From Verrucomicrobia bacterium UBA1200 (GTDB taxonomy: Bacteria > Verrucomicrobiota > Kiritimatiellia > RFP12 > UBA1067): 64,000 nt of DNA. How positions within the stretch are numbered: position 1 is the first letter of the stretch; each line of letters opens with the position of its first letter. The notes beneath the pieces are model-generated. The model was not told where the DNA came from, did not search any database, and was given only the letters and a program-made list of their open reading frames with translations. Made by a program: the position numbers and the translations under genes. Shown piece by piece: positions 43,939 through 52,368 of this stretch. The stretch covers positions 142,984-206,983 of the forward strand of contig DBXY01000022.1 in the NCBI GenBank assembly GCA_002309765.1, in the 5' to 3' direction.

Positions 43939-44691
43939 ATGAATCTTAAACGAATGAACAAAGGACTCGACTTCCTGCGCGGGAAGTACGGAGCAAAAAA
44001 AGGCGAAATCACCATTAAGGACGGGCACTGCTATGTTGGGGCAACGCCACTCCTGCCGGGCCGAATGGAACGTAAGATCGTCGAGTTAAAGAAAATGACG
44101 GAAAACGGGACGCTCGAAGGCGTCTCCACTTTGCGTTTTGCCGCCTTCGCGCCCAAAGGGACGGACTTGGAGGCGATGCTGGCGAAGGAACTGGATCTCG
44201 CCGCCTACCTCGGCGCATCGGACATCGTGCGCGTAATGGCCGTCGCAAACGGGAACGCGATTAACGTGCTGGCGAAACTCGCGAACGATGTCAACGTCTC
44301 GGTCGAGATCGGCGCGGGACTCCCGAAGGGAGAGTCCGGCTATGACCGTCACGAGATCATCGCCAAGCGCGGCGTCGCCTGCGACCAGACCGTTGACACG
44401 CACACCCCGCACTCGTCAATCCGGTGCTGGGGCGCTAAGGGGACTGACGACTTCACCGATGTCGATACCGAACTGTTCGGGCTGACTTACGAAGAGATTT
44501 GGAACGTTCGCGCCGCGTTTGCGCTATTGCAGGGACGCGCCTCCGCGAAAATCTGGAAAGCCGCATGGGCCAAAGCAACGAAAGCCGCCGCGCTCGCCTT
44601 TGAAAGCGATCGCAAGAAAGCGGCAAAGGCCATTGCAGTCAAGCAGGGCTTGAACACTAACGAGGCCATCAAAACATCGGAGGTGCGCTAA
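43939..44691 (+). CDS. Unknown protein of the sugar operon
   Basis: I do not recognise this 250-residue protein. It has no signal peptide and looks like a soluble alpha/beta protein. The middle has a hydrophobic strand-helix pattern (VNVSVEIGAGLPKG), then a conserved-looking block YDRHEIIAKRGVACDQTVDT with nearby TPHSSIRCWG. An acidic DVDTELFGLTYEE and an Ala/Lys-rich helical C-terminus follow. The middle block vaguely resembles the beta-sheet C-terminal half of Gfo/Idh/MocA enzymes, but the Rossmann half is lacking. It is fixed between the kinase and the dehydrogenase gene (its TAA shares one base with the next ATG), so it probably acts in the same pathway. Confidence 0.75.
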   Translation: MNLKRMNKGLDFLRGKYGAKKGEITIKDGHCYVGATPLLPGRMERKIVELKKMTENGTLEGVSTLRFAAFAPKGTDLEAMLAKELDLAAYLGASDIVRVMAVANGNAINVLAKLANDVNVSVEIGAGLPKGESGYDRHEIIAKRGVACDQTVDTHTPHSSIRCWGAKGTDDFTDVDTELFGLTYEEIWNVRAAFALLQGRASAKIWKAAWAKATKAAALAFESDRKKAAKAIAVKQGLNTNEAIKTSEVR

Positions 44692-45770
44692 TGAAACCGG
44701 TTAAAATCGCAATGATGGGCATGACGCACGGGCACACCCGCAAGTACTACCAGACGCTGATCGAAAACAAGAAGCTGGATTGGGTCGCGTCTTGCGCCCA
44801 AGACGAAGAGGCGAAGCGCGTTTACGAGCTTTACGAAACCGGCGTCCCTTGTTATCTCGATCCTGACGAAATGTACCGGAAACATCCGGACATCGAGGCG
44901 GTGGTGATCGCTTCCGCCAACGACCGCCACTTCGAGCAGATGAAGTGGTGCGCCGAAAAGGGTATCCACATTCTCTCGATGAAGATCCCGACCTTCGACA
45001 TGAAGGAATATGACGAAATGATCGAGATGTGCGACAAGGCCGGAATCGTCTGCCAGATTGAACTAGAGATGCACTACAACTCCGTAGTGAGGAGGTTGGA
45101 AAAGCTGATCAAGGACGGCGCGATCGGCAAGATCAAATCGGTGCAGGCCACCAACATCACTCTCTCGCCGGTCTGGGCGTTCCCGTGGCAGGGCGACCCC
45201 AAGGCCAGTTTCGGCAGCATTGTACCGCTGAAGCGGGGCGATCCTCGTTTCCGCGGCGGCGCGCTTTGCGATCATCCGCACATCTTCGACCTGATCCGTC
45301 ACCTGACCGGTTCGGATTTCGACTACATCTTCGCCGAGGTAGCGCCGAATCTCCGCGACGGGTTGAAGGTGGAAGATATGCTCATGGCGGTTGGCAAAAT
45401 GAAAGACGGAACCGCGTTTCTGTTTGATCCGTCCTGGTCTCGCCTCGAAGAGAAGCTCAAGGTGCCAGGACCGGGCTGGGAACGCTTCCCGAAACGCATG
45501 GAGGTGAACGTCACCATCACCGGCGATAAGGGAATGATCAGCTGCGACTGCTTCGGGCCGAACGTCTATCACAACGGCGCCCCCAACGACCGCTATACCG
45601 TGCAATACACTTACTTTGACGAGTGGGTCGGACTCATCGACGAGTTTGTCGATTGCATCCGCAACCACAAGACCCCGCTTATCAACCTCAGGTGGCACAA
45701 GCAGACGATTCAAGCCATGCTTGGCTGTTACGAGTCTATCCAGACGGGTAAAATCGCCAAGGTCAACTGA
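44691..45770 (+). CDS. Gfo/Idh/MocA-family oxidoreductase
   Basis: This 359-residue NAD(P)-dependent dehydrogenase has an N-terminal Rossmann fold. Its first glycine motif is degenerate (AMMGMTHGHTRKY); VVIASANDRHFEQ and the HILSMKIPTF segment replace the usual EKP motif, so the catalytic Lys is KIP. The C-terminal substrate domain contains LCDHPHIFDLIRHLTGSD, with the conserved His-x3-D-type catalytic pair. The family oxidises sugars, inositols or modified glycosides. It is the last gene of the SIS-kinase-unknown run and starts at the TAATG overlap. The degenerate glycine motif is unusual and may affect cofactor choice. Confidence 0.87.
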   Translation: MKPVKIAMMGMTHGHTRKYYQTLIENKKLDWVASCAQDEEAKRVYELYETGVPCYLDPDEMYRKHPDIEAVVIASANDRHFEQMKWCAEKGIHILSMKIPTFDMKEYDEMIEMCDKAGIVCQIELEMHYNSVVRRLEKLIKDGAIGKIKSVQATNITLSPVWAFPWQGDPKASFGSIVPLKRGDPRFRGGALCDHPHIFDLIRHLTGSDFDYIFAEVAPNLRDGLKVEDMLMAVGKMKDGTAFLFDPSWSRLEEKLKVPGPGWERFPKRMEVNVTITGDKGMISCDCFGPNVYHNGAPNDRYTVQYTYFDEWVGLIDEFVDCIRNHKTPLINLRWHKQTIQAMLGCYESIQTGKIAKVN

Positions 45771-45811
45771 TTGGGCGAAAATCGTTTAAGCCTGCGTAAG
45801 CAGAAAAATTT

Positions 45812-45854
45812 TGACGGAAAAGAACGTCCTGCCCCAAGGTGTTCTTTTCCGTCA
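45812..45854 (-). terminator. Long hairpin between convergent operons
   Basis: TGACGGAAAAGAAC (45812-45825) pairs perfectly with GTTCTTTTCCGTCA (45841-45854) across a 15-base loop. On the minus strand it is followed by AAAATTTTT, so it can end the long minus-strand operon. On the plus strand the T-tract is poor, but the hairpin could still act there. Confidence 0.75.
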
Positions 45855-45880
45855 GTCATATCGTAACGGCACTCTGCCCG

Positions 45881-48751
45881 TTACTTTAATTCAGTCCAAT
45901 CCAGCGCCCAATATTTGCGGTCGATCTGATACGGATCCATTGAGGGGGAACTTTCGCTGTCCGGAGGAAGCACCCCGTAACGCACCATCTCGCGGACATA
46001 CTCGGGCTTGGGCGCAAAACCGGGCATATCGAACCTTTTAACTGTTTCGAGGACCTTCTTGCCATCCTCGATCATCGCCAAAAGCGCCTGATATCCAGGG
46101 TCGTCTTTCGATGCGAACACCGCACTACCGTCAGCATTTTTGCACAAACCCAATCCCCCCGCCTCGCGTGCCAACGGCGCCCGCAGATAGACGGACTTTT
46201 CCGGCCGGGACAAATTGAAAAGCGTGTGGCGGTGGTAGGTTTTCAGCCGGGGATCGTTCCAATCCGGCGTCCAAAAACTGATGCCGTTTTCATCCGACAG
46301 CGCATGCGGGACCCGCTTCGCGCCGGAATGGCAACAGTCGCAACGGCTGGTGATGGTCGGTTTAGCGGCCACCGTCGCGGCCCGAACGGTGTCGTTGTTC
46401 ACAATCTGCTTGTTCTGCATATATCCGCCGATAGAGCCGCATCCCAGCGCGGCGTAGGTGCCGGGATAAGGCGCGGAACCGTCCAGCCACTGCATAATAA
46501 CGCGCCGCTCCGCCGGGGTAACCTCAACCCCGTGGTGCCGTCCGGAGATTTTTTCCATCAATGGACTGCCGCCGCTACCCCGGGCGTATGGCGGCCAATC
46601 GCTCTTTTCGGAGTTGCGCCCGTCATACACCTGATTGTGGGAAATGAGGCTGTAATACGACATCGAAAACATTACGCCATGGTCGCCGCACAAATCGACG
46701 CCGCCTTTCCGGCTGTCCGGATTGTGGCATTTCACGCACGCCCGGTCCAAGATCGGCTGCATGTCGCGCGGGAAATCGGGGACGTCAAATGCGAGGCCGG
46801 AGGCGTCAAGCTCCGACGGCGCACGCGAAAGAGCCTTGGAGACCGTTACGGTCCGACGAACTGCATTGTCGGTCTTTATTTCGTGGCACCCCACGCAACC
46901 CAGCTTCTCGCCCGGCATCACCTGCGTGAAGCTTTGCATCCGTTTTACGGCCCGCCCGTCGCCGTCCAGCGCAACGAAGAAGAGCGACTTCAACGCCGGC
47001 GCCCGGAAATACGCGCTCCCGTCGTCTTCAACCGGAACCGTGCCCAGCAGTCTGGTTAGCGTGAAGGTGCCGCCATAGGTTAGCGGATCCATCCCGCCGG
47101 TGTAATTGATCGGCTTCGGAAGACTTTCCATAACCATAAGTTTTTTCACCGTCCCCGGTTTCACGCCCTGCATGCTGCGGCTGGTGAGGACATTCTCAAG
47201 ATAAAACTCGCCGGTTTTGGACGTAAGGTCGGTGCGGTCGGCATGCAGTTCCTCGCGAGAATGCGCTAACAGCGGACGCGGCTCACTGATCTGCGAGCCA
47301 GCGGGTGCGCCTTCGAACTGCGTGAACTCTCTGGGCATGTCAAAGAGCTTTAGCGTTTTTCCGGCTCGGTTCATCAGGAAAACTTCATCCCCGGTCGTGG
47401 CCATAAACAACTCGGGAGAGAATGCCCAAGGGTCATAACAGCGCACCTTCGAGAGTTGCCGGATATTCCCCCGGTTGTCCGTCCCGGATTTCGTTGAGAG
47501 CAGACTGAGATATCCGCCGTGCTCGAAACTCCCGTGCCCGGGCGAATCGATCAATATCACCTCATCTGAACCTGGCACCGGTTTGGCGTCAATATACACG
47601 CTGCCGGGATAGGTGTTGCCCTGATACACCTGATGCTGCGTTCCGTCCTGATTCATTGTCCAAAGATGGTGGAACGTCACCTGGCGGCGATCGACATACT
47701 CCCAGCGCATATACAGAATGCGCCCGTCGGGCAGCAGCCAAGGAGTGTTGTCGTGCTCGATGTTCGCGGAGAGCATCCGGATGCCGGTCCCATCCGGACG
47801 CATGCGGTAGATGTTGGCCACCTGCGTGAGCCAGCAGTTCACCCAACGCCGGCAGCGCGACGAAACAAACACGATATCGCCATCGGGAAGCCAAGCCGGC
47901 TCTATATCGTCATACTCGCCGAAGGTAAGCTGTTTCAGCCCCGTGCCGTCGGAATTGATGGTGTAAAGGTGGTAGCGTACATCGTTTCCCGGCCGGTACG
48001 AAAAGAGAATCGTGCGACCATCGTAATGTACGCACGGATCGCGTACCGCACCCGCCAAATCTTCCAAAATTACGCGGAACGACTGGGTCTTGATATTGTA
48101 CGCCACCAATCTTCCCTGCCGATTCAGGATCGTCCAATCCCGCGCATAACAGTAATATCCGAAATTAGCGTACCAGTGTTCCCGCGTGTGGGTGCGCGTG
48201 GCGAAAACTATCTCGTCCACCTTCCCGAAATCCCCGGCAAGCAGTTTGTCGTAAAGCGTTCCGACGGCCGGTACCTTGTCTTCTTCGGGTTGTTCCGGCG
48301 GCTTATCGGTGTTGTAGAACGTCATGCTGTCGAGGTTGACCGGGAGCGAGGGGGCGACAATCCGGAGCCGCGCCCCCTCCGGGACGGAGAACTTCGCCAG
48401 ATAACTGCTCATCGTGTGGTAATCGCCAGAATCAGGGAACTCCACATCGCCCAGATGGGTATCGCCGTCGAAGAACTGAAGCCGCGCCTTCTTCCCGTTG
48501 CTTTGCGTCCCATAGGAGAAGAGAATCCACTTCGCGGCGGGTACTTTGGCGTATTGCACACCCCGCCCTTCCTGAAAGTAGGCCAAAATCGCGCCGCCGG
48601 AGGCGTTGGCGATCTTGGTATAGACCTCCGCCTTCTTTCCGTCTGGTGCCGGCAATATCGTCCCGCTTTCGGCCTCAATCTTTGTCTGGGCAATTACCGA
48701 ACCGGCACACGCCAAACCAAGCAAAAGCGTATAAAGCAATCTGTTTTTCAT
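45881..48751 (-). CDS. HzsA-like multihaem protein with N-terminal carbohydrate-binding-like domain
   Basis: This 956-residue exported protein has a signal peptide (ending about VIAQ) and a CBM6-like beta-sandwich (about residues 20-150; 'KIEAESGTILP'). A TolB-like propeller (about 165-480) and a cytochrome-c-like part follow. Haem-type motifs are CVGCH (46883-46897), CVKCH (46724-46738) and CDCCH (46328-46342). The third has the CxxCH spacing with an extra Cys. It is a distant paralogue of the two proteins at 1-4390, without their cysteine-rich tail. The start at 48751 overlaps the hydE stop as ATGA; ATG 48757 is an alternative. The function is unknown; a redox or sugar-binding role outside the cell is inferred. 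Confidence 0.75.
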   Translation of the reverse strand: MKNRLLYTLLLGLACAGSVIAQTKIEAESGTILPAPDGKKAEVYTKIANASGGAILAYFQEGRGVQYAKVPAAKWILFSYGTQSNGKKARLQFFDGDTHLGDVEFPDSGDYHTMSSYLAKFSVPEGARLRIVAPSLPVNLDSMTFYNTDKPPEQPEEDKVPAVGTLYDKLLAGDFGKVDEIVFATRTHTREHWYANFGYYCYARDWTILNRQGRLVAYNIKTQSFRVILEDLAGAVRDPCVHYDGRTILFSYRPGNDVRYHLYTINSDGTGLKQLTFGEYDDIEPAWLPDGDIVFVSSRCRRWVNCWLTQVANIYRMRPDGTGIRMLSANIEHDNTPWLLPDGRILYMRWEYVDRRQVTFHHLWTMNQDGTQHQVYQGNTYPGSVYIDAKPVPGSDEVILIDSPGHGSFEHGGYLSLLSTKSGTDNRGNIRQLSKVRCYDPWAFSPELFMATTGDEVFLMNRAGKTLKLFDMPREFTQFEGAPAGSQISEPRPLLAHSREELHADRTDLTSKTGEFYLENVLTSRSMQGVKPGTVKKLMVMESLPKPINYTGGMDPLTYGGTFTLTRLLGTVPVEDDGSAYFRAPALKSLFFVALDGDGRAVKRMQSFTQVMPGEKLGCVGCHEIKTDNAVRRTVTVSKALSRAPSELDASGLAFDVPDFPRDMQPILDRACVKCHNPDSRKGGVDLCGDHGVMFSMSYYSLISHNQVYDGRNSEKSDWPPYARGSGGSPLMEKISGRHHGVEVTPAERRVIMQWLDGSAPYPGTYAALGCGSIGGYMQNKQIVNNDTVRAATVAAKPTITSRCDCCHSGAKRVPHALSDENGISFWTPDWNDPRLKTYHRHTLFNLSRPEKSVYLRAPLAREAGGLGLCKNADGSAVFASKDDPGYQALLAMIEDGKKVLETVKRFDMPGFAPKPEYVREMVRYGVLPPDSESSPSMDPYQIDRKYWALDWTELK

Positions 48752-49845
48752 AAGCATCCCCCGTCTTGTCTCTTTTTGTAATGGCGGCTATCCCCGTATT
48801 GACCGTATAACACCGTTTCCCCGATCGACTCTAGACGGCTCTCAAGGCAACCCTTGCACATGCCGGCATTTTCGTTGAGGCACGGCTTGCCGGCGTAGAG
48901 CTGGTAGCTCCGGCGGTACCTGACATCCGTGATGTTCGGCATTATCACATTCGCCCCGGCCATAACCCCGCGTTCCCGTCCGTCCTCCGCAAGCGCCTGC
49001 AACGCGGTGGCGGCGGCAATGTTCACATCGTGAAGATACAGCCGTGTCACGGCTATCATCTTTAGCCCCATAAGCAACCGCTCTTCGGTGGTCACGTGTC
49101 CGGCTTCCTGTCCCAACGGCGTTTGTTCATGCGGTATGTAAGGTCCCATGCCGATCATGTCCACGTCCATTCTCGCGTAAAACTCGATGTCGCGCGCAAG
49201 GTCGGCCAGCGTCTGGCCCGGCAGCATGCACATCACCCCGGTGCCGACCTGGTACCCGGTTCTGCGCAACGCCCGAAGACACTCCACCCGCCGTGCCCAA
49301 TCGCACTCCGCCGGATGGATCCGGGCGTAAAGCTCCGGGTTCGAGGTTTCGATGCGCAGCAGATAGCGGGACGCGCCTGCCGCCTTCCATCGGGCGTAAA
49401 CCGATTCTTCCTGTTCCCCGAGCGAAAGCGTCACCCCAAGGTTGAGGTGCCGGATCCGTTCCAAAACGTTTTCGATAAACGCCGTATGGGATTCGCTTTC
49501 GATCTCGCCGCTTTGGATAACCAGCGAGGCATACCCGAGGGCTTTGGATTCTTCCGCCGCCGCGACGATCTCGTCCGCGGAAAGCGAATAACGGGTGACC
49601 GCGGCGTTTGATTTTCTGATCCCGCAATAGAAGCAATCCTTGGCGCACGTGTTGCCCGCTTCGACCAAACCGCGCATCGCGATGCCTTTGCCGCAGCATT
49701 TGAGTTTCAGTTTCCGGGCGGCGTCAAACATTCGCGACAGTTCTTCCGGATCCTCGACGCCCAACAGCGTCTCCAGCTCCGCCAACGCCAGGTTTTGCGG
49801 ATGTTCAACGGCTTTCGCCATAATTGTCGCTATCGTGTCGCTCAT
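48748..49845 (-). CDS. hydE: [FeFe]-hydrogenase maturase HydE
   Basis: This 365-residue radical SAM enzyme of the BioB/HydE branch has the cluster motif C-x3-C-x2-C in TCAKDCFYCGIRKS (near residues 67-80). Family segments include VTLSLGEQEE, YLLRIETSNPELYARIHP, GTGVMCMLPGQT and the C-terminal SYQLYAGKPC...CKGC. HydE helps build the dithiomethylamine-bearing H-cluster of [FeFe]-hydrogenase with HydF and HydG, neither of which is in the window. The gene implies hydrogen metabolism by the organism. ATG 49845 is preferred over TTG 49848. It sits 14 bases after maf and overlaps the HzsA-like gene. Confidence 0.88.
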   Translation of the reverse strand: MSDTIATIMAKAVEHPQNLALAELETLLGVEDPEELSRMFDAARKLKLKCCGKGIAMRGLVEAGNTCAKDCFYCGIRKSNAAVTRYSLSADEIVAAAEESKALGYASLVIQSGEIESESHTAFIENVLERIRHLNLGVTLSLGEQEESVYARWKAAGASRYLLRIETSNPELYARIHPAECDWARRVECLRALRRTGYQVGTGVMCMLPGQTLADLARDIEFYARMDVDMIGMGPYIPHEQTPLGQEAGHVTTEERLLMGLKMIAVTRLYLHDVNIAAATALQALAEDGRERGVMAGANVIMPNITDVRYRRSYQLYAGKPCLNENAGMCKGCLESRLESIGETVLYGQYGDSRHYKKRQDGGCL

Positions 49846-49859
49846 CAACTCTCTCCGCG

Positions 49860-50423
49860 TCAGCCGAGATCCGGCGCAGGGCTGCCAACCAAACTGCGGG
49901 CCAGATCCACCGCCTCCAACGGCAACCCCATAATATTTTCATAACCGCCGGTGTAGGCCGCCACCAAACGTTCCCCATGGTCGTCGATGTCGTAAGCCCC
50001 CGCCCGGTCGGTCGGACGCGCCAACGCCACGTACTCCGCAATGTCTGCTTCGGAGAGCGGACGGAAGGTAACTTCCGATTTCACCACCAGTGTCTTTTCC
50101 TCGCCGGGCCACCCCACCGCCACCCCGGTGTAAACAACATGGGTATTGCCGCCCAACTCTCGGAGCATTTGCGCCGCCTCGATCAAATCTCGCGGTTTGC
50201 CGTAGATTTTCCCGTCAAACCAAACAATGGTGTCAGCAGCCAGCACCGGCGCGTCGCCGCCGTTGCAAGCCCGAAACTTGTTCAGCGCGTTAGTCCGCAC
50301 CGTGAGTTCCGGATCGCCGGGGATGGAAACCTCCGCCGCCTCGGTGGGGCGAACCTCAAACTCCAAGCCCGCCGCCGCCAGTATTTTCGCACGTCGCGGA
50401 GATTTTGACGCCAGAATCAGCAT
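49860..50423 (-). CDS. maf: Maf-family nucleotide pyrophosphatase
   Basis: This 187-residue protein has the Maf signature LILASKSPRRAKILAAAG at its start, LAADTIVWFDGKIYGKP (catalytic Asp) in the middle, and YDIDDHGERLVAAYTGGYEN near the end. Maf proteins hydrolyse non-canonical or canonical nucleoside triphosphates, acting as house-cleaning enzymes, and overexpression blocks septation in some species. Two in-frame ATGs (50429 and 50423) overlap the end of the PfkB gene; 50423 gives the canonical start and better spacing. Confidence 0.9.
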   Translation of the reverse strand: MLILASKSPRRAKILAAAGLEFEVRPTEAAEVSIPGDPELTVRTNALNKFRACNGGDAPVLAADTIVWFDGKIYGKPRDLIEAAQMLRELGGNTHVVYTGVAVGWPGEEKTLVVKSEVTFRPLSEADIAEYVALARPTDRAGAYDIDDHGERLVAAYTGGYENIMGLPLEAVDLARSLVGSPAPDLG

Positions 50424-51322
50424 GGGCATCCCGTCCGGAAAAGCCGTTCAACCAGTTCTGCCGGCGGCGGCTGCCCGCCCGGCAAAGTACAGGCGGCAGA
50501 ACCCGCCGCCACCGCCCATTGAGCGGCGGAACCGGATTTTTCCGCAAACCGCCGCCAACACCATTCCGCAAGCAGGGTGTCTCCGGCAGCGGTGGTGTCA
50601 ACCGCGCCCACCTCCGGAGCCGGACAAAATTCGCCGTTGAACCAAGCGCCGGACGCACCGTCGGAGACAATCACCTCCGGCGCAAAACGCTGTAACTCCA
50701 CAGTGGCGCGGCGGAACTCGTCCGGGGTGCGCGGAACAAAGCCTACCAAATCGGCGCACTCGTCGGCATTGGGTTTAATCACCGAGGGATGCGCGGCGGC
50801 GGCGCAGCGTAACACTTCGCCGCTGGCATCCAATACCACCGTCGCGCCACGCTGACGGAGCAACCGCACGCAACGGGCATAAAAATCCTTGGGGCAGCAT
50901 GGCGGCAACGATCCAGAAAGCACGAACACCGCGTCGGTGTCGTTTTCGTAACCTTGGAAAAACGCGTGCAGCGGCGGCAGCTCCGCAAGGTTGGGAAACG
51001 CGGCCCGGTTGAGCTTGAACCCGCCGCCCGGCCACACGATCATCTCGTTGCGGCGGGTTGGTCCGGGAACCCGCACAAAGGCGTCGGCGATCCCGTAGCG
51101 CGACAGTTCGCTTTCAAACACCGCCGCGTTGTCCTTGCCCAAAAGCCCGCCGCACGCTACCTCGGCGCCGCGGGTGGCGAGGTATCTGGCGACGTTAAGC
51201 CCCTTGCCGCCGGCGTTTTCCAAATCACGGACGTTTTTCATCACCGCGCCGTTTTTAGGTTCGCCATCCACCGTGACCGTGGCATCCACCGCCGGACTCA
51301 TGCACAAACAAAAGAATCTCAT
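50417..51322 (-). CDS. PfkB-family kinase, 1-phosphofructokinase/tagatose-6-phosphate kinase type
   Basis: This 301-residue kinase has the LacC/FruK-like start 'MSPAVDATVTVDG', the glycine motif GGKGLNVARYLATRG and the C-terminal catalytic motif DTTAAGDTLLA. It also has the family's VVLDASGE and KPNADECADL segments (the latter resembling the KPN-E motif of this group). It probably phosphorylates a sugar phosphate such as fructose-1-phosphate. No PTS gene is adjacent. Its ATG overlaps the LolA-like stop as ATGA, and its 3' end overlaps maf. Confidence 0.87.
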   Translation of the reverse strand: MRFFCLCMSPAVDATVTVDGEPKNGAVMKNVRDLENAGGKGLNVARYLATRGAEVACGGLLGKDNAAVFESELSRYGIADAFVRVPGPTRRNEMIVWPGGGFKLNRAAFPNLAELPPLHAFFQGYENDTDAVFVLSGSLPPCCPKDFYARCVRLLRQRGATVVLDASGEVLRCAAAAHPSVIKPNADECADLVGFVPRTPDEFRRATVELQRFAPEVIVSDGASGAWFNGEFCPAPEVGAVDTTAAGDTLLAEWCWRRFAEKSGSAAQWAVAAGSAACTLPGGQPPPAELVERLFRTGCPC

Positions 51323-51954
51323 GGGCTAACCTCCCCGACCCGAACGCCAGTACCGGCCGCCGGTTTTTCGTCCTCCCACAGACGATGCTTCGAACCGGAC
51401 AGCTCTTTGAATTTCAGACGGACTTCGTCGCCGGAGGCGTAACTCAACTCTACGCGCTCCAGAGTCTCCGAACCGAAAAGCTCCGCCCGGCGTAGGAATT
51501 TGGCGATTTGCGACCGCTGCGGCGTCACCGCCATCTTCCATCCGCCATTCGGCGCGGAACTCCACTCGAAACTAAACTCGCGGTCAAACGCTTTGGCGTC
51601 GCCGGCCACGAAATCGTCGACCATTTTCCGCAGTTGACCATAGTGCTGGAGCTGCTTAAGCGGCTTGACCTCTGTGTAATGCTCGTGAACAAACTCCATC
51701 GAGTTGGTGGTCATGCGGATCTGGCTCATCAGCGGTTCCTGCGTTTGCCAGACTATGCCCCGCCCGGCGCAGCAGGAAACCTGGCCCGACGACTCCAGCT
51801 CCAGCTGGGCGGAAGCGAGTTTCTTGGTCATCACCCACTCCGCGTCCGCGTCCATCGCCCTTCTGACCGCGGCGGAGAAGCGCTCCGGGATTTCCGCCGC
51901 CAGCGAAACCCATCCGCACCACGCCAACGCAACCAAAGGCAAAAACTTCTTCAT
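51319..51954 (-). CDS. LolA-like periplasmic lipoprotein carrier protein
   Basis: This 211-residue protein has a signal peptide (MKKFLPLVALAWCGWVSLAAE) and a LolA/LolB-like half-barrel pattern, with SGQVSCCAGRGIVWQTQEPL matching the 'F..R..PG..RW' strand region in position. In many Gram-negative bacteria LolA-like proteins next to a thioesterase accompany lipid or aryl-polyene biosynthesis genes; here only the thioesterase is adjacent. It may carry lipids or lipoproteins across the periplasm. The CC pair near residue 60 is unusual. It follows the thioesterase by 3 bases. Confidence 0.7.
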   Translation of the reverse strand: MKKFLPLVALAWCGWVSLAAEIPERFSAAVRRAMDADAEWVMTKKLASAQLELESSGQVSCCAGRGIVWQTQEPLMSQIRMTTNSMEFVHEHYTEVKPLKQLQHYGQLRKMVDDFVAGDAKAFDREFSFEWSSAPNGGWKMAVTPQRSQIAKFLRRAELFGSETLERVELSYASGDEVRLKFKELSGSKHRLWEDEKPAAGTGVRVGEVSP

Positions 51955-51957
51955 CGG

Positions 51958-52368
51958 CTACTCCAGGTTACCTTGACGCAAACGCTCCCAGAACAAAGTC
52001 GGCAGCTCAAACAGCAACTCTCGCGTGCCGCGGGAAATCGCGGCGTGGCGCGTGGTGCCGCGGCATAAGCGTTCTCCGGTGGCGATATCCGTCACGGTGT
52101 AGTTCAGCACCAGCAAATTACTGTTCTCCGTATCGAAATCCACTCCCACCCCGATACGCTGGCCGAAAACACACGGGTGCATGTATTTGATGGAAAGCGA
52201 CACCACCGGCAACAAGAAACCAGCCCGCTCCATGTCACGATAGGTCAAACCAAGCCGTTCAAAAAACGCGCAACGCGCCTCTTCAAAATATTTGACGTAA
52301 TTGCCGTGCCAAACGATCTCCATCGAATCGACATCGTAAAACGGCACAGTCAAATCGTAACGGAACAT
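51958..52368 (-). CDS. Acyl-CoA thioesterase, YbgC/4-hydroxybenzoyl-CoA type
   Basis: This 136-residue hot-dog-fold thioesterase has the catalytic Asp in PFYDVDSMEIVWHGNYVKYFEEAR (residues 10-33), typical of the YbgC/FadM group. It hydrolyses acyl-CoA or acyl-ACP thioesters. Its start shares one base with the purE stop (TGATG). The pairing with a LolA-like gene recalls the thioesterase-LolA order in aryl-polyene and related lipid clusters, although the ketosynthases of such clusters are not here. Confidence 0.87.
   Translation of the reverse strand: MFRYDLTVPFYDVDSMEIVWHGNYVKYFEEARCAFFERLGLTYRDMERAGFLLPVVSLSIKYMHPCVFGQRIGVGVDFDTENSNLLVLNYTVTDIATGERLCRGTTRHAAISRGTRELLFELPTLFWERLRQGNLE

Noticed and set aside
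47633..48781. Plus-strand open frame of 382 codons
   Set aside because: It is antisense to the HzsA-like gene, with no recognisable domain.
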